A stretch of 64,000 bases of DNA, taken from assembly GCF_001514215.1 (NCBI RefSeq), contig NZ_KQ948851.1, positions 305,434 through 369,433 on the forward strand. The letters are read 5' to 3'. Each line of letters begins with the position of its first letter. Positions within the stretch are counted from its first letter, which is position 1. The notes below the pieces were generated by a model. The model made no database searches. It saw only the letters and a list, made by a program, of their open reading frames with translations, and was not told where the DNA came from. Both the position numbers and the translations under genes were made by a program. This document shows positions 10,531 to 19,182 of the stretch, piece by piece. Origin of the DNA: Streptomyces bungoensis. Lineage in GTDB: Bacteria; Actinomycetota; Actinomycetes; Streptomycetales; Streptomycetaceae.

Positions 10531-11682
10531 ATGCCATCGAAACACCGGGACGTTCCGGGCCTTGCCGAGGTGCGCCGCCTCACCCAGAAGAAGCGGGACG
10601 CGTGGTGGACCGTGCTGCTCGTCGACCCGGTCGCCACACCGCTGGTGCGCCAGGTCGCCCAGCGCACCCGGATCACGCCGAACCAGATCACCTGGGGCGC
10701 ACTGCTGCTCGGACTCGTCGCGGCCGGCTGCTTCGCGCGGGGCGAGTGGCACTGGCTGATCGCCGGTGCCGTCGTCTACCACCTGAGCTTCATCCTGGAC
10801 TGCATGGACGGCAAGGTCGCCCGGCTCACCGGCCAGGGCTCGGTGTTCGGCGCCTGGCTGGACTACATCTTCGACCGGATCCGCGTCATGGCCTGCGCCG
10901 TCGCGCTGATGGGCGGCCAGTACCACCGCACCGGGAACACCCTCTACATATGGCTGGCCGCCGCGGTCGTCTTCCTCGACGGGCTGCGCTACCTCAACTC
11001 CCTGGAGATATTCAAGACCCGGCACAGCATGCGCAAGCAGATCAAGGCCCGCCTGCGGGCGGCCCGGCGCGCGGAGAACGCCTCCCGCGTCGCCTTCATG
11101 GAGGACCTGCTGCGCGACAACCCCGAGGCGGACATCGAGCAGGACCTGCGCCGCGCCGCCGACGAGGGCACGCGGCCCTTCGTCGCCGGTGACGCCGGGC
11201 TGCCGGCCGAGGCGGAGGGCGCCGCCCTGCTGGACGAGGCCGAGGTCGAGGGCGCCGAGCCGCCGGCCGCCGGCACCACCGGCCCGCTCACCGGCGCGGT
11301 GCCCGCCACGGCCACCGCACAGGGCACCGGCACGGTCACCACCGAGGCACCGGCCCCGGCCCCGACGGCGACCGCGCCGGCGAGCGCCCGGGTCATCGAC
11401 CTGCACCAGGAGTTCCGCCACCGCTTCCCCGCCTATCTGCGGATGCGCTCCTTCCTGCTGCGCCACCGCATCCGCACGCACCTGGTGAGCGGCATCGAGT
11501 TCCAGATGGGCGTCTTCATCGTCGGCCCCCTGCTGGACGCGATCATCCCCACCACCGTCGTCGCCGGTTCCCTGCTGCTGGTGTTCGAGCTCGCCATCGT
11601 CTACAAGCTGCTGCTGTCGACCCGCGACTTCGCCCGCACCATCGACTCCTTCGACCGGGACACGGTGACGCGCGCCGCCTGA
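10531..11682 (+). CDS. CDP-alcohol phosphatidyltransferase family membrane protein
   Basis: The enzyme would transfer the phosphatidyl group of a CDP-alcohol to a second alcohol, making a phospholipid in the membrane. The full signature DG-x2-AR-x8-G-x3-D-x3-D is visible as DGKVAR...GSVFGAWLDYIFD around residues 91-113. Transmembrane stretches flank it and recur near the C-terminus (GPLLDAIIPTTVVAGSLLLVFE). Unusual is an Ala/Pro/Thr-rich insert of about 70 residues (roughly 220-290) between the core and the last membrane segments. The acceptor alcohol is unknown. A long bidirectional terminator follows. Confidence 0.85.
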   Translation: MPSKHRDVPGLAEVRRLTQKKRDAWWTVLLVDPVATPLVRQVAQRTRITPNQITWGALLLGLVAAGCFARGEWHWLIAGAVVYHLSFILDCMDGKVARLTGQGSVFGAWLDYIFDRIRVMACAVALMGGQYHRTGNTLYIWLAAAVVFLDGLRYLNSLEIFKTRHSMRKQIKARLRAARRAENASRVAFMEDLLRDNPEADIEQDLRRAADEGTRPFVAGDAGLPAEAEGAALLDEAEVEGAEPPAAGTTGPLTGAVPATATAQGTGTVTTEAPAPAPTATAPASARVIDLHQEFRHRFPAYLRMRSFLLRHRIRTHLVSGIEFQMGVFIVGPLLDAIIPTTVVAGSLLLVFELAIVYKLLLSTRDFARTIDSFDRDTVTRAA

Positions 11683-11697
11683 GCCGTCCGGCACCAC

Positions 11698-11738
11698 GGG
11701 CCGAGGGCCGGGGGGCACCGCCCCCCGGCCCTCGGCCC
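11698..11738. terminator. Bidirectional 18-bp hairpin terminator
   Basis: An 18-bp perfect stem (11698-11715 with 11721-11738) and a 5-nt CACCG loop lie in the 70-nt gap between the convergent phosphatidyltransferase and MMPL genes. It can terminate both transcripts. Confidence 0.85.
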
Positions 11739-11752
11739 GAACCCGTCCGGCG

Positions 11753-14005
11753 TCAGATCCGTACGGTCTCGCCCCCCACCTCCGCCGGCCGGGCCGGCTC
11801 CGGAGGCTCCGGCGCCTCGTCGTGGGTGAGGTCCGGCAGCCGGTGCAGCCACTTCGGCAGGTACCAGTTGCGCTCGCCGAGCAGGGCCATCACGGCCGGC
11901 AGCAGCACGCCGCGGATCACCGTCGCGTCGATGAGCACCGCGGCCGCCAGGCCCACGCCCATCTGCTTCATCGACTGCATCGACAGCGTGCCGAAGATCG
12001 CGAACACGGCGACCATGATGACGGCGGCGCTGGTGACGACGCCGGCCGTGGTGACCACGCCGTGCTGGATGGCGTCCTTCGTGGTCCGGCCGCGCAGCCG
12101 GGCCTCGCGGATCCGGGACACCACGAACACGTGGTAGTCCATCGACAGGCCGAACAGGATCACGAAGAGGAACAGCGGCAGCCAGGTCACGATCGCGCCG
12201 ACGCCCTGCGCGCCCACCAGGGAGGCGCCCCAGCCGTGCTGGAAGACGGCGACGAGGATGCCGTAGGCCGCGCCCACCGAGAGCAGGTTGAGCAGGATCG
12301 AGGTGATCGCGACGGTCAGCGAGCGGAACGACAGCAGCATCAGCAGGAAGGCGAAGACGACCACGAACGCGAACACCGGGACGACCGAGCCGAGGAGCTG
12401 GTCGTTGAAGTCGTGGTTGCCCGCGACCTGCCCGGTGACCGGCGCCTGCACGCCCTCGACCTTGCCGAGCGTGGCGGGCCGGACCGTGTCGCGCAGCGTG
12501 TCCAGGCTCTTGACCGCCCGGTCCATGTCGGAGCCGCCGACCAGCGGTACGGAGACCAGGGCGACGTTCTGCGCCCGGTGCACCGTGATCTCGACGGGGC
12601 CGCGCGAGGCGCCCGAGGAGACCGCCTGGCGCTTGAAGCCGGCCAGTGCCCGCCGGACCTCCGGCGCGTCGATGTCCTTGGCCTTGACGACCACCTGGGC
12701 GGGTTCGGAGCCGCCCGGGAACGCCTCGTTGAGCCGGTCGTAGGTCTGCACGATCGGCAGCGAGTCGCCGAACTCCTGGTCCAGCGTGAGCTGCTGGGTC
12801 TTCATGCCGAGCGCGGGAGCGGCCACGGCGAGCAGCGCGCCGACCGCGACGAGGACGGAGACCAGGGGCCTGGCCAGCACGCCGCGCAGCACGGCGGTCC
12901 AGAACCGGCTCTCGCCGCCGCCACCGCGCCGGCGCCGGCGGCCCAGGAACGGGATGCGGCCCTTCTCGACCCGCTCGCCGAGCAGGGAGAGCAGCGCGGG
13001 CAGCACGGTCACCGAGCCGACCATGGCGACCGCGACGACCATCAGCGAGGCCAGGCCCATCGCCTCGAACTCGGCGAGCCCGGTGAACAGCATGCCCGCC
13101 ATCGCCACGCACACCGTGACACCGGAGACGATGATCGCGCGCCCGCTGGTGGCGGCGGCGATGCGCAGGGCGGTGCCGGCGTCCCGCCCGGCGTCCCGCT
13201 CCTCGCGCTCGCGGCGCAGGTAGAAGAGGCAGTAGTCGACGCCGACGGCCATGCCGACCAGCAGCATCACGGAGTTGGCGGTGTCGCTCATCGGCTGCAG
13301 GTGGCTGACGAGGCCCATCAGGCCCATCGTCGCCATGATCGCGGTGATGGCCAGGCCCACCGGCAGCAGCGCGGCCACCAGCGCGCCGAAGGCGATCAGC
13401 AGGATGCCGAGGGCCACCGGCACGGCCGAGTACTCGGCCTGCTGGAAGTCGTTCCCGAAGGCGTCCTTGTACTGCTTGTTCATGCTGGCGCCGCCGATCT
13501 CCTCGATCCGCAGGCCCGGGTGCGCCTCGCCCACCCCGGCGACGGCGTCCAGCACCGGCTCGACCCGGTCGGCGGCGGTCTTGGCGTCACCGCGGATGTC
13601 GAACTGCACCAGCGCGCTGCGCCCGTCCCGGGAGATGGTGTGCGTGTCGTAGGGCGAGGTCACGTGCGTGACCTTCCCGGTGCGCCGCACGGCGCCGACC
13701 ACGTCGGCGACGGCGGCCCGGAACTCGCCGCTGGTGGCCTCGACGGCGCCGTCCCGCGACTGGATCAGCACGCTCTCCCCGGCCGGCTGCTTGATACCCG
13801 CGTCGTCGATGATCCGCGCGGCGGTGTGCGTCTCGCCCTTGAGCTGGTCGCTCTCGTTCACGTCGACCCGGCCGGCCGCCGAGCCGAACCCCATGGCCAG
13901 GACGACGAACAGCACCCATATGCCGACGGCGGCCCAGCGGTGCCGGGCGCTCCATCCGCCGGCGCGGGCGGCCAGGCCCCGCACGCGCACGTCTGCGTTC
14001 CCCAT
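11753..14005 (-). CDS. MMPL/RND-family transporter
   Basis: The 750-aa inner-membrane exporter is driven by the proton gradient. It shows the two-repeat RND pattern: a first membrane helix near residue 30 (WVLFVVLAMGFGSAAG), a large outer loop, then five clustered helices (VPVALGILLIAFGALVAALLP; SVMLLVGMAVGVDYCLFYLRR). A second outer loop and helix cluster follow (FAFVVVFAFLLMLLSFRSL; LFLFVILFGLSMDYHVFVVSR). GMAVGVDYCLF and FGLSMDYHVF carry the conserved Asp-Tyr pairs of proton relay. Homologues export lipids, siderophores or antibiotics; the substrate is unknown. ATG 14005 has GAGGGGGA eight nt upstream and is preferred to 14050. It is monocistronic, with no adjacent TetR gene. Confidence 0.9.
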   Translation of the reverse strand: MGNADVRVRGLAARAGGWSARHRWAAVGIWVLFVVLAMGFGSAAGRVDVNESDQLKGETHTAARIIDDAGIKQPAGESVLIQSRDGAVEATSGEFRAAVADVVGAVRRTGKVTHVTSPYDTHTISRDGRSALVQFDIRGDAKTAADRVEPVLDAVAGVGEAHPGLRIEEIGGASMNKQYKDAFGNDFQQAEYSAVPVALGILLIAFGALVAALLPVGLAITAIMATMGLMGLVSHLQPMSDTANSVMLLVGMAVGVDYCLFYLRREREERDAGRDAGTALRIAAATSGRAIIVSGVTVCVAMAGMLFTGLAEFEAMGLASLMVVAVAMVGSVTVLPALLSLLGERVEKGRIPFLGRRRRRGGGGESRFWTAVLRGVLARPLVSVLVAVGALLAVAAPALGMKTQQLTLDQEFGDSLPIVQTYDRLNEAFPGGSEPAQVVVKAKDIDAPEVRRALAGFKRQAVSSGASRGPVEITVHRAQNVALVSVPLVGGSDMDRAVKSLDTLRDTVRPATLGKVEGVQAPVTGQVAGNHDFNDQLLGSVVPVFAFVVVFAFLLMLLSFRSLTVAITSILLNLLSVGAAYGILVAVFQHGWGASLVGAQGVGAIVTWLPLFLFVILFGLSMDYHVFVVSRIREARLRGRTTKDAIQHGVVTTAGVVTSAAVIMVAVFAIFGTLSMQSMKQMGVGLAAAVLIDATVIRGVLLPAVMALLGERNWYLPKWLHRLPDLTHDEAPEPPEPARPAEVGGETVRI

Positions 14006-14383
14006 GACGGGATGTCCCCCTCGTGTGCGGTGACGGCCCCCTGCCGCCACGCCTTCGCTTGCTCCGCTACGACCGTATGGGCCGGGCGAGGAGCTCTCGT
14101 CGTACTGCCCGGTGAGGTGCGCGGCGCCCGGCTCACCACTGGGGAGGACGACGGCCCCTTACATCTATCGGGATCTCCCGGGGGCGAGCCCGGGGAGGGG
14201 ACCCGGACGCCGCTTCCGACGTGTCGCGGATTGCGCAACCTTGTTGAACAAATCACAGAATCGCGCAGGAGTTGAACCGGAGCCGGTCGATCCGCCAGAG
14301 TTTCGCGCAGCCCGGCGTACGCCGGCGCCCGGCCCGTCGCGCCCGCCCCCACGGGGCACGACGGGCCGCTCTATCGTGTCGGG
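14006..14383. promoter_or_regulatory. Divergent control region of MMPL and DUF1697 genes
   Basis: This 378-bp non-coding region separates two divergent genes. It holds an inverted repeat GGTGAG (14111-14116)/CTCACC (14132-14137) and, in a locally AT-richer patch, the palindromes TTGCGCAA (14231-14238) and TTGTTGAACAA (14241-14251). These are possible repressor sites. I cannot assign a promoter box with confidence. Confidence 0.4.
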
Positions 14384-14932
14384 ATGACGACCACCTACGC
14401 GGCGCTGCTGCGCGGAATCAACGTCGGCGGCCACCGCAAGCTGCCGATGGCCGAGCTGCGCACCCTCCTGACCGGGCTCGGCCACGACGGCGTACGGACC
14501 CATCTGCAGAGCGGTCAGGCCGTCTTCACCGCCGGCCGCGGCGACGAGGAGTCCCTGGCGGCCGAGCTGGCCGGGGCGATCGAGGAGCGGTTCGGCTTCG
14601 CGGTCGACGTGATCGTGCGCGACCACGCCTATCTGCGGGCGGTGGCCGAGGCCTGCCCCTTCCCGGCCGCCGAACTGGAGGCCAGGCAGCTGCACGTCAC
14701 CTACTTCTCCGCACCGGTCACCGCCGATCGCTACGCAGGCGTCGACGCCCCGGCCCACCTTCCCGAGGAGTTCCGCCTCGGCGACCGCTGCCTCTACCTG
14801 TACGCCCCGGAGGGCCTCGGCCGCTCCAAGCTGGCCGAGGTGCTGTCCCGGTCCCGGCACGCCAAGGAGGTGATCGGCACCACCCGGAACTGGAACACGG
14901 TGCTCAAGCTGGTCGAGCTGACCGCCCCGTGA
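14384..14932 (+). CDS. DUF1697 domain protein
   Basis: The 182-aa cytoplasmic protein begins with the family signature YAALLRGINVGGHRKLPMAELR and continues with GxxxVRTHLQSGQAVF-type segments and a C-terminal GTTRNWNTVLKL. The family fold is ferredoxin-like and its biochemical role is not established. It spans the full family length with nothing unusual. A bipartite hairpin follows before the sigma factor gene. Confidence 0.85.
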   Translation: MTTTYAALLRGINVGGHRKLPMAELRTLLTGLGHDGVRTHLQSGQAVFTAGRGDEESLAAELAGAIEERFGFAVDVIVRDHAYLRAVAEACPFPAAELEARQLHVTYFSAPVTADRYAGVDAPAHLPEEFRLGDRCLYLYAPEGLGRSKLAEVLSRSRHAKEVIGTTRNWNTVLKLVELTAP

Positions 14933-14955
14933 ACCGGGCGAACGCCCCCGGCGGC

Positions 14956-14989
14956 AAACGCGGTTGATCCGCGGGCCCGGATCGCGTTT
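14956..14989 (+). terminator. Two-part hairpin after the DUF1697 gene
   Basis: Outer arms AAACGC/GCGTTT enclose inner arms GATCCG/CGGATC (14966-14971 and 14978-14983) with a 4-nt bulge and a 6-nt loop. It lies 24 nt after the stop and 51 nt before the next start. A terminator is likely; a leader structure for the sigma gene is possible. Confidence 0.5.
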
Positions 14990-15039
14990 CGTGGCTCCCG
15001 GCGCGACGCGCCGCGCGCGGAGGAAGGGACGGGAAGACG

Positions 15040-16002
15040 GTGGACGGGGAGACGGTGGACCGCACGGCGGTGGACGGCAGGACGGCGGACGGCGGAACAG
15101 CGGACGGGGCTCGGCTCGCGGCTCGTTTCGAGGCGGACCGTCCGCACCTGACGGCGGTGGCGTACCGGCTGCTCGGCTCGGCCCCCGAGGCCGACGACGC
15201 CCTGCAGGACGCCTGGCTGCGCGCCCGGCGGGCCGACACCACCGGGGTGGAGAACCTCACCGGCTGGCTGACCACGGTGGTGACCCGGGTCTGCCTGAAC
15301 CAGCTGCGCGCCCGCCGCAACCGCCGCGAGGACCCCCTGGACGCGCTGGAGCCCGACGCCTCCCTCGGCGCCGCGGGCGGCGACCCGGCCCGGGAGGCGC
15401 TGCTGGCCGACGAGGTCGGCGTCGCCCTGCTCGTCGTCCTGGACACCCTCTCGCCCGCCGAGCGGGTCGCCTTCGTCCTGCACGACCTGTTCGCCACGCC
15501 CTTCGACGAGATCGCCCCGCTGCTCGACAGGACCCCGGCCGCCACCCGGCAGCTGGCCAGCCGGGCCCGCCGCCGGGTCCGGGGCACCACCCCCGCGCCC
15601 ACCGGTGACGCGAGCCGCCGCCAGGAGGCGGTCGAGGCGTTCCTGGCCGCCGCGCGGGGCGGTGACTTCGCGGCGCTGTTCGCCCTCCTCGCGCCGGACG
15701 TGGTGCTGCACGCCGACGCACGCGTCGGCCCCTCGCCCGTACCCGTCACGGTCCGCGGCGCCGAGACCGTCGCCCGGGGTGCCCTGGCCGCCGTGGCCCG
15801 CGCCCGCTTCACCGGCCCCGCCCTGCTCGACGGCCGGATCGGCCTCGTCATGGCCCCGTACGGCCGCCCGCGCCTGGTGCTGGCGTTCTCCTTCGACGAC
15901 ACGGGCCGGATCGCCCGGGTCGAGATCGTCGCGGAGCCCGACCGCCTGCGGGAGACGGAGATCGCGGTCGCCGGGCCGGGGCAGCCGGAATTGGACCACT
16001 GA
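15040..16002 (+). CDS. sigJ: ECF sigma factor of the SigJ/ECF41 type with C-terminal SnoaL-like extension
   Basis: The 320-aa protein starts at GTG 15040 behind GGAGGAAGG. Sigma region 2 is near residues 30-95 ([23 protein letters not shown]) and region 4 near 130-185 ([41 protein letters not shown]). After residue 195 comes the NTF2/SnoaL-like domain that typifies ECF41 sigmas and regulates their activity without a separate anti-sigma. [10 protein letters not shown] near residue 300 corresponds to the family's NPDKL-type motif. The first 25 residues are a degenerate repeat of V/T-x-DG units from a repetitive DNA tract, so the true start may be further in. The usual carboxymuconolactone-type or oxidoreductase neighbour may be the next gene, 55 nt downstream. 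Confidence 0.85.
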   Translation: MDGETVDRTAVDGRTADGGTADGARLAARFEADRPHLTAVAYRLLGSAPEADDALQDAWLRARRADTTGVENLTGWLTTVVTRVCLNQLRARRNRREDPLDALEPDASLGAAGGDPAREALLADEVGVALLVVLDTLSPAERVAFVLHDLFATPFDEIAPLLDRTPAATRQLASRARRRVRGTTPAPTGDASRRQEAVEAFLAAARGGDFAALFALLAPDVVLHADARVGPSPVPVTVRGAETVARGALAAVARARFTGPALLDGRIGLVMAPYGRPRLVLAFSFDDTGRIARVEIVAEPDRLRETEIAVAGPGQPELDH

Positions 16003-16057
16003 GAACGCGGCGGATTGGGCCGGGATCCTGCTCCACCGGCCCACTAGCGTCACCGCC

Positions 16058-16693
16058 ATGACCTCTGCGCACCACAGTCCTGCGACCGCCCCCACCCGGG
16101 TCGGCTGCTACTTCGACCCCGCCTGCCCCTTCGCCTGGATCACCTCGCGCTGGCTGCTGGAGGTCGAGCGCGAACGCCCGCTCGACCTCCGCTTCCACGT
16201 GATGAGCCTGTACCTGCACAACGTCGGCAACGAACTGCCGGACTGGTACCGGGACCTCGTCGACCGGTCGATCGGGCCGGTGCGGGTCGCCGTGGCCGCA
16301 GCGCGGCGGCACGGTGAGGAGGTGCTGCGCGACCTGTACACCGCCCTCGGCACCCGGATCCACGAACGCGGCGAGAAGGACTTCGACGCGGTGGTCGCCG
16401 GCGCCCTGGCCGAACTCGGGCTCGGGGCGGACCTGGCGGCCGCCGCCCACGACCCGTCCTGGGACGACGCGGTGCGCCGCAGCCACGAGGCGGGCGCCGA
16501 ACCGGAGTCGGGCGGCTACGTGGGCACGCCCACCGTCCACGTCGACGGCACGGTGTGGTTCGGACCCGTGCTGCGGGCCGTCCCGCGCGGCGCCGAGGCC
16601 GCCGGGCTCTTCGACGCCTTCCGGACACTGGCCCGCCACCCCGACGTCTTCGAACTCAAGCGGACCCGCACGGGAGCGCTCCGCTTCGACTGA
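16058..16693 (+). CDS. Mycothiol-dependent nitroreductase-like DsbA-family protein (Rv2466c type)
   Basis: The 211-aa thioredoxin-fold protein begins with [20 protein letters not shown], the signature of the Rv2466c-type family, and ends with the GTPTVHVDG cis-proline region near residue 155-163. The characterised mycobacterial enzyme has a CPWC active site and reduces nitro-compounds using mycothiol. Here the site reads CPFA, so the second Cys is absent and any redox chemistry would have to be single-Cys, through mixed disulfides. It follows the ECF sigma gene on the same strand and may be its target or operon partner. The ATG at 16058 directly precedes the family start. Confidence 0.8.
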   Translation: MTSAHHSPATAPTRVGCYFDPACPFAWITSRWLLEVERERPLDLRFHVMSLYLHNVGNELPDWYRDLVDRSIGPVRVAVAAARRHGEEVLRDLYTALGTRIHERGEKDFDAVVAGALAELGLGADLAAAAHDPSWDDAVRRSHEAGAEPESGGYVGTPTVHVDGTVWFGPVLRAVPRGAEAAGLFDAFRTLARHPDVFELKRTRTGALRFD

Positions 16694-16809
16694 TCCCGGA
16701 AGGCGAGGCGCGGCACGCCGAACAGCGGTGGCCGAATAACGCTCCTGAGGCGTGCCGGACGCCTCCGGCCGGTGACATATCCGCCGGGCCCGGCGCAGAA
16801 CCAAGAGCC

Positions 16810-16850
16810 GACCGCGGTCCGACGTCACAGGGGAGCGCCGGACCGCGGTC
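16810..16850. repeat. 12-bp inverted repeat with self-palindromic arms
   Basis: GACCGCGGTCCG (16810-16821) and CGGACCGCGGTC (16839-16850) pair perfectly across a 17-nt loop. Each arm also contains the palindrome ACCGCGGT. It could be a terminator for the nitroreductase-like gene or a paired operator. Confidence 0.6.
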
Positions 16851-17082
16851 GCCCCACGTCTCCCCGCCGTACCGGAGTGACCCGGCTCACCAGGACCCAC
16901 GGCACGGCACACCCGTGGTCCCAGGGGCGAGGCGCGCGCGGGACGGCCGGAGGGGAACGCACGAGGCGCACGGGCGCGGTGGTGCCGGAGCCGCCGCGGA
17001 AGCAGGGGGATCCGGACACGCACCGGGCCGGTGCCGCGGCGCGTTCCGACCGGGACACGGGATGCGGCCAACGAGCAAAGTT

Positions 17083-17096
17083 CACTCGTACGAGTG
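17083..17096. promoter_or_regulatory. Perfect 14-bp palindrome CACTCGTACGAGTG
   Basis: CACTCGTACGAGTG is its own reverse complement. It lies 100 bp upstream of the 96-residue gene and next to a TGGCTATTTT patch that could be promoter DNA. This is the shape of a homodimeric repressor or activator site. The regulator is not identified. Confidence 0.55.
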
Positions 17097-17196
17097 GCTA
17101 TTTTCGGCCGTCTCCGCATCACGGCGGAGATCGCGCCTAGCCTCCAGCCGACCCGCTCGCCCCGCTCCCTGCGCACCAGGAGTCAGGATCAGGACA

Positions 17197-17487
17197 ATGA
17201 GCACCTACAACTACCCCGGGCCCCCCAACGGCCCCGCACACGGACTCGACCTCGACGGCCTCCTCCGGCTCACCGACGGGTTCCTCGAGGCGCTCCACGC
17301 CGAGTACCCCGGACTCGTCCCCTGCGGAGAGGTCATCCGCGAGGCGCTGGAGGAGGCCGCCGGGGACGGCGGTCCGCCCAACCGGGGCCGCATCCGCTCG
17401 GCCCTGGAGACCCTCTCCATCGGCGCCTCGGCCGGCACCGTCAGCCTCGCCTACACCCAGCAACTGGCGCACGTGATGGACCTCTGA
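17197..17487 (+). CDS. Small protein of unknown function (96 aa)
   Basis: I do not recognise the family. The 96-aa product is soluble, acidic and has no signal peptide. It begins with a Pro/Gly-rich tail (MSTYNYPGPPNGPAHG) and then has helical segments LDGLLRLTDGFLEALHAEYPGL, GEVIREALEEAA and [29 protein letters not shown]. Codon use and third-position GC match neighbouring genes, which supports coding. ATG 17197 follows an AGGA-containing stretch. The well-formed palindrome upstream suggests that it is tightly regulated. Confidence 0.65.
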   Translation: MSTYNYPGPPNGPAHGLDLDGLLRLTDGFLEALHAEYPGLVPCGEVIREALEEAAGDGGPPNRGRIRSALETLSIGASAGTVSLAYTQQLAHVMDL

Positions 17488-17492
17488 GACCC

Positions 17493-17520
17493 CCGGGGCT
17501 CCGCCGCCACGGGGCCCCGG
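17493..17520. terminator. Hairpin between convergent genes
   Basis: CCGGGGC (17493-17499) and GCCCCGG (17514-17520) with a 14-nt loop begin five nt after the small gene's stop, and the minus-strand chelatase gene ends at 17552. It is a plausible shared terminator with a modest stem. Confidence 0.5.
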
Positions 17521-17551
17521 CCTCACCCGCGCGGCACCGCTCGTACGCGCC

Positions 17552-18289
17552 TCAGGCGCCGAGCGCCGCCGGCAGCGGCAGGGCGGCCGCGTCGTACCGC
17601 TCCAGCAGCACCCGCGCCACCTCCGGTGCCGGGCCCAGGACGTCCGCCAGGACGTCCGCCCCGGCCGCACCGCGCGCGATGCGGTCCGGGAGGAAGCCGG
17701 GCGCCAGCACATAGGGCGCCACGGCGACCCGCGCACAGCCGAGGGCGCGCAGCTCGCGCACGGCGTCCTCCGTGCGGGGAAGGGATGCGGAGGCGAACGC
17801 AGGCCGCACGGCGCACCAACCGGTACGCCACCACTCCCGCGCGATGTCGGCGATCACTGCGCTCGCCTCCGGGTCGGAGGACCCCGCCGAGGCCAGCACG
17901 ACCCCGGTCGAGGACTTGTCGGCGGGGCTCAGCCCCGCCTCGTACAGCCGCCGTTCCAGCGCGGACAGCAGCAGCGGCGACGGGCCGAGCACCTCCGCCT
18001 GCCGGATCCGCAGCCGGGCCGGCGCCTCCCGCAGCACGGCGGGGATGTCGGCCTTGGCGTGGAAGGCCCGGGTCAGCAGCAGCGGCAGCGCCACGACGTC
18101 CCGCACGCCCTGCGCCGCCAGCGACTCCAGCACTCCCGGCACCGACGGCACGTTGAAGTCCAGGAACCCGGTCTCCACGCGCAGTCCCGGCCGCAGCGCC
18201 CGGACCCGCTGCACCAGGGCGTGCACGGTCCGGGCATGCCGCGGGTCGCGGCTGCCGTGGGCGACGACGAGGAGGACCGGACGGTGCAT
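17552..18289 (-). CDS. Sirohydrochlorin chelatase (CbiX/SirB family)
   Basis: The 245-aa protein is made of two CbiX half-repeats. It begins LLVVAHGSRDPRHARTV, where His is the metal-binding residue, and has LLLTRAFHAKADIP with the second His; the second half repeats the pattern more weakly (VVLASAGSSDPEA, VAPYVLAPGFLPDRI). As the last gene of the sulfur operon, eight nt below ssuC, it most likely inserts iron into sirohydrochlorin to make the siroheme needed by the sulfite reductase at the operon's start. A cobalt chelatase role is the alternative. The longer open frame up to 18937 is the shadow of ssuC; ATG 18289 is the homologous start. Confidence 0.85.
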   Translation of the reverse strand: MHRPVLLVVAHGSRDPRHARTVHALVQRVRALRPGLRVETGFLDFNVPSVPGVLESLAAQGVRDVVALPLLLTRAFHAKADIPAVLREAPARLRIRQAEVLGPSPLLLSALERRLYEAGLSPADKSSTGVVLASAGSSDPEASAVIADIAREWWRTGWCAVRPAFASASLPRTEDAVRELRALGCARVAVAPYVLAPGFLPDRIARGAAGADVLADVLGPAPEVARVLLERYDAAALPLPAALGA

Positions 18290-18297
18290 GGTGTGCC

Positions 18298-19182
18298 TCA
18301 GCCCTTCACCAGCAGGCCGCGGCTGCGCAGCACCCACCGCTCCAGCGGGCTGAAGATCAGCAGGTCGATGGCGATGCCGACGAACAGGATGAGCAGGATC
18401 GCCTCGAACACCATGGCCATGTCGCTGGCCGTGCGGGCGTTCTCCAGCAGCTGGCCGAGGCCCACGCCCAGGTCCGGGAAGCTGGCGATGATCTCCGCGG
18501 CCATCAGCGAGCGCCAGGAGAACGCCCAGCCCTGCTTCATGCCGGCCACGTAGCCGGGCAGCGCGGCGGGCAGGGTGACGTGCCAGGTCCCCTTCAGGCC
18601 GGTCGCGCCCATCGTGCGGCCCGCCCGCAGGAACAGCGGCGGCACCTGGTCGACGCCGGACACCAGGCCGTTGGCGATGGACGGCACCGCGCCCAGCAGG
18701 ATCACCGCGTACATCATCGAGTTGTTCAGACCCAGCCAGATCACCGCGGGCGGCACCCACGCCACCGACGGCAGCGACTGCAGACCGGACAGGATCGGGC
18801 CGATCGCCGCGCGCACGAACCTCACCCGCGCCACCAGCAGACCCAGCGGAGTGCCGATGAGCAGCGCGAAGCAGAAGCCGAGCAGGCCGCGCGAGACGCT
18901 GGTCCAGATGTAGCCGAGCAGCGTGCCCTCGAGCCACGACTGGCGCACGACGTGCCAGACGGCGGCCGGCGAGGGCAGCCTGGTCGGGTCGTCGACCACC
19001 TTGAGGCTGATCAGCCCCTGCCAGACCGCCAGGACCACGACGATCGCGGTGAGGGGCGGCAGGACCTTGGTGAGGAGGGTCTGCCGCAGGGGCGTGCGGC
19101 CGGTGGCCGCGGTCTCCAGCGCGTCGAGGCCCGCCTCGATGCTCCCGGCGTCCTGCGCCGGTGTCGTCTCAGTGCTGGCCAT
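18298..19182 (-). CDS. ssuC: ABC transporter permease for sulfonates or a related sulfur compound
   Basis: The permease has about six membrane helices, for example LPPLTAIVVVLAVWQGLI, GLLGFCFALLIGTPLGLLVA and AILLILFVGIAIDLLIFSPL. The cytoplasmic EAA loop is in the form AALPGYVAGMKQGWAFSWRS. It belongs to the SsuC/TauC/NrtB type. ATG 19182 lies inside the end of ssuB (14-nt overlap), which suggests translational coupling, and is preferred to 19200. With SsuA and SsuB it forms the importer of organosulfonates; desulfonating enzymes such as SsuD are not in this window, so the substrate could also be sulfate or thiosulfate-like. Confidence 0.85.
   Translation of the reverse strand: MASTETTPAQDAGSIEAGLDALETAATGRTPLRQTLLTKVLPPLTAIVVVLAVWQGLISLKVVDDPTRLPSPAAVWHVVRQSWLEGTLLGYIWTSVSRGLLGFCFALLIGTPLGLLVARVRFVRAAIGPILSGLQSLPSVAWVPPAVIWLGLNNSMMYAVILLGAVPSIANGLVSGVDQVPPLFLRAGRTMGATGLKGTWHVTLPAALPGYVAGMKQGWAFSWRSLMAAEIIASFPDLGVGLGQLLENARTASDMAMVFEAILLILFVGIAIDLLIFSPLERWVLRSRGLLVKG

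Larger units (their letters stand above)
16694..17196. other. 503-bp intergenic region with inverted repeats
   Basis: No convincing gene is seen here; two open frames of 86 and 122 codons have unnatural composition. The region contains a 12-bp inverted repeat at 16810-16850 and a 14-bp palindrome at 17083-17096, listed separately. The last 110 bases are less GC-rich and probably hold the promoter of the small gene at 17197. Confidence 0.5.

Noticed and set aside
16772..17140. 122-codon ORF in the 500-bp gap, and an 86-codon ORF on the other strand
   Set aside because: Composition is unnatural, no ribosome site or motif is visible, and they run through inverted repeats that look regulatory.
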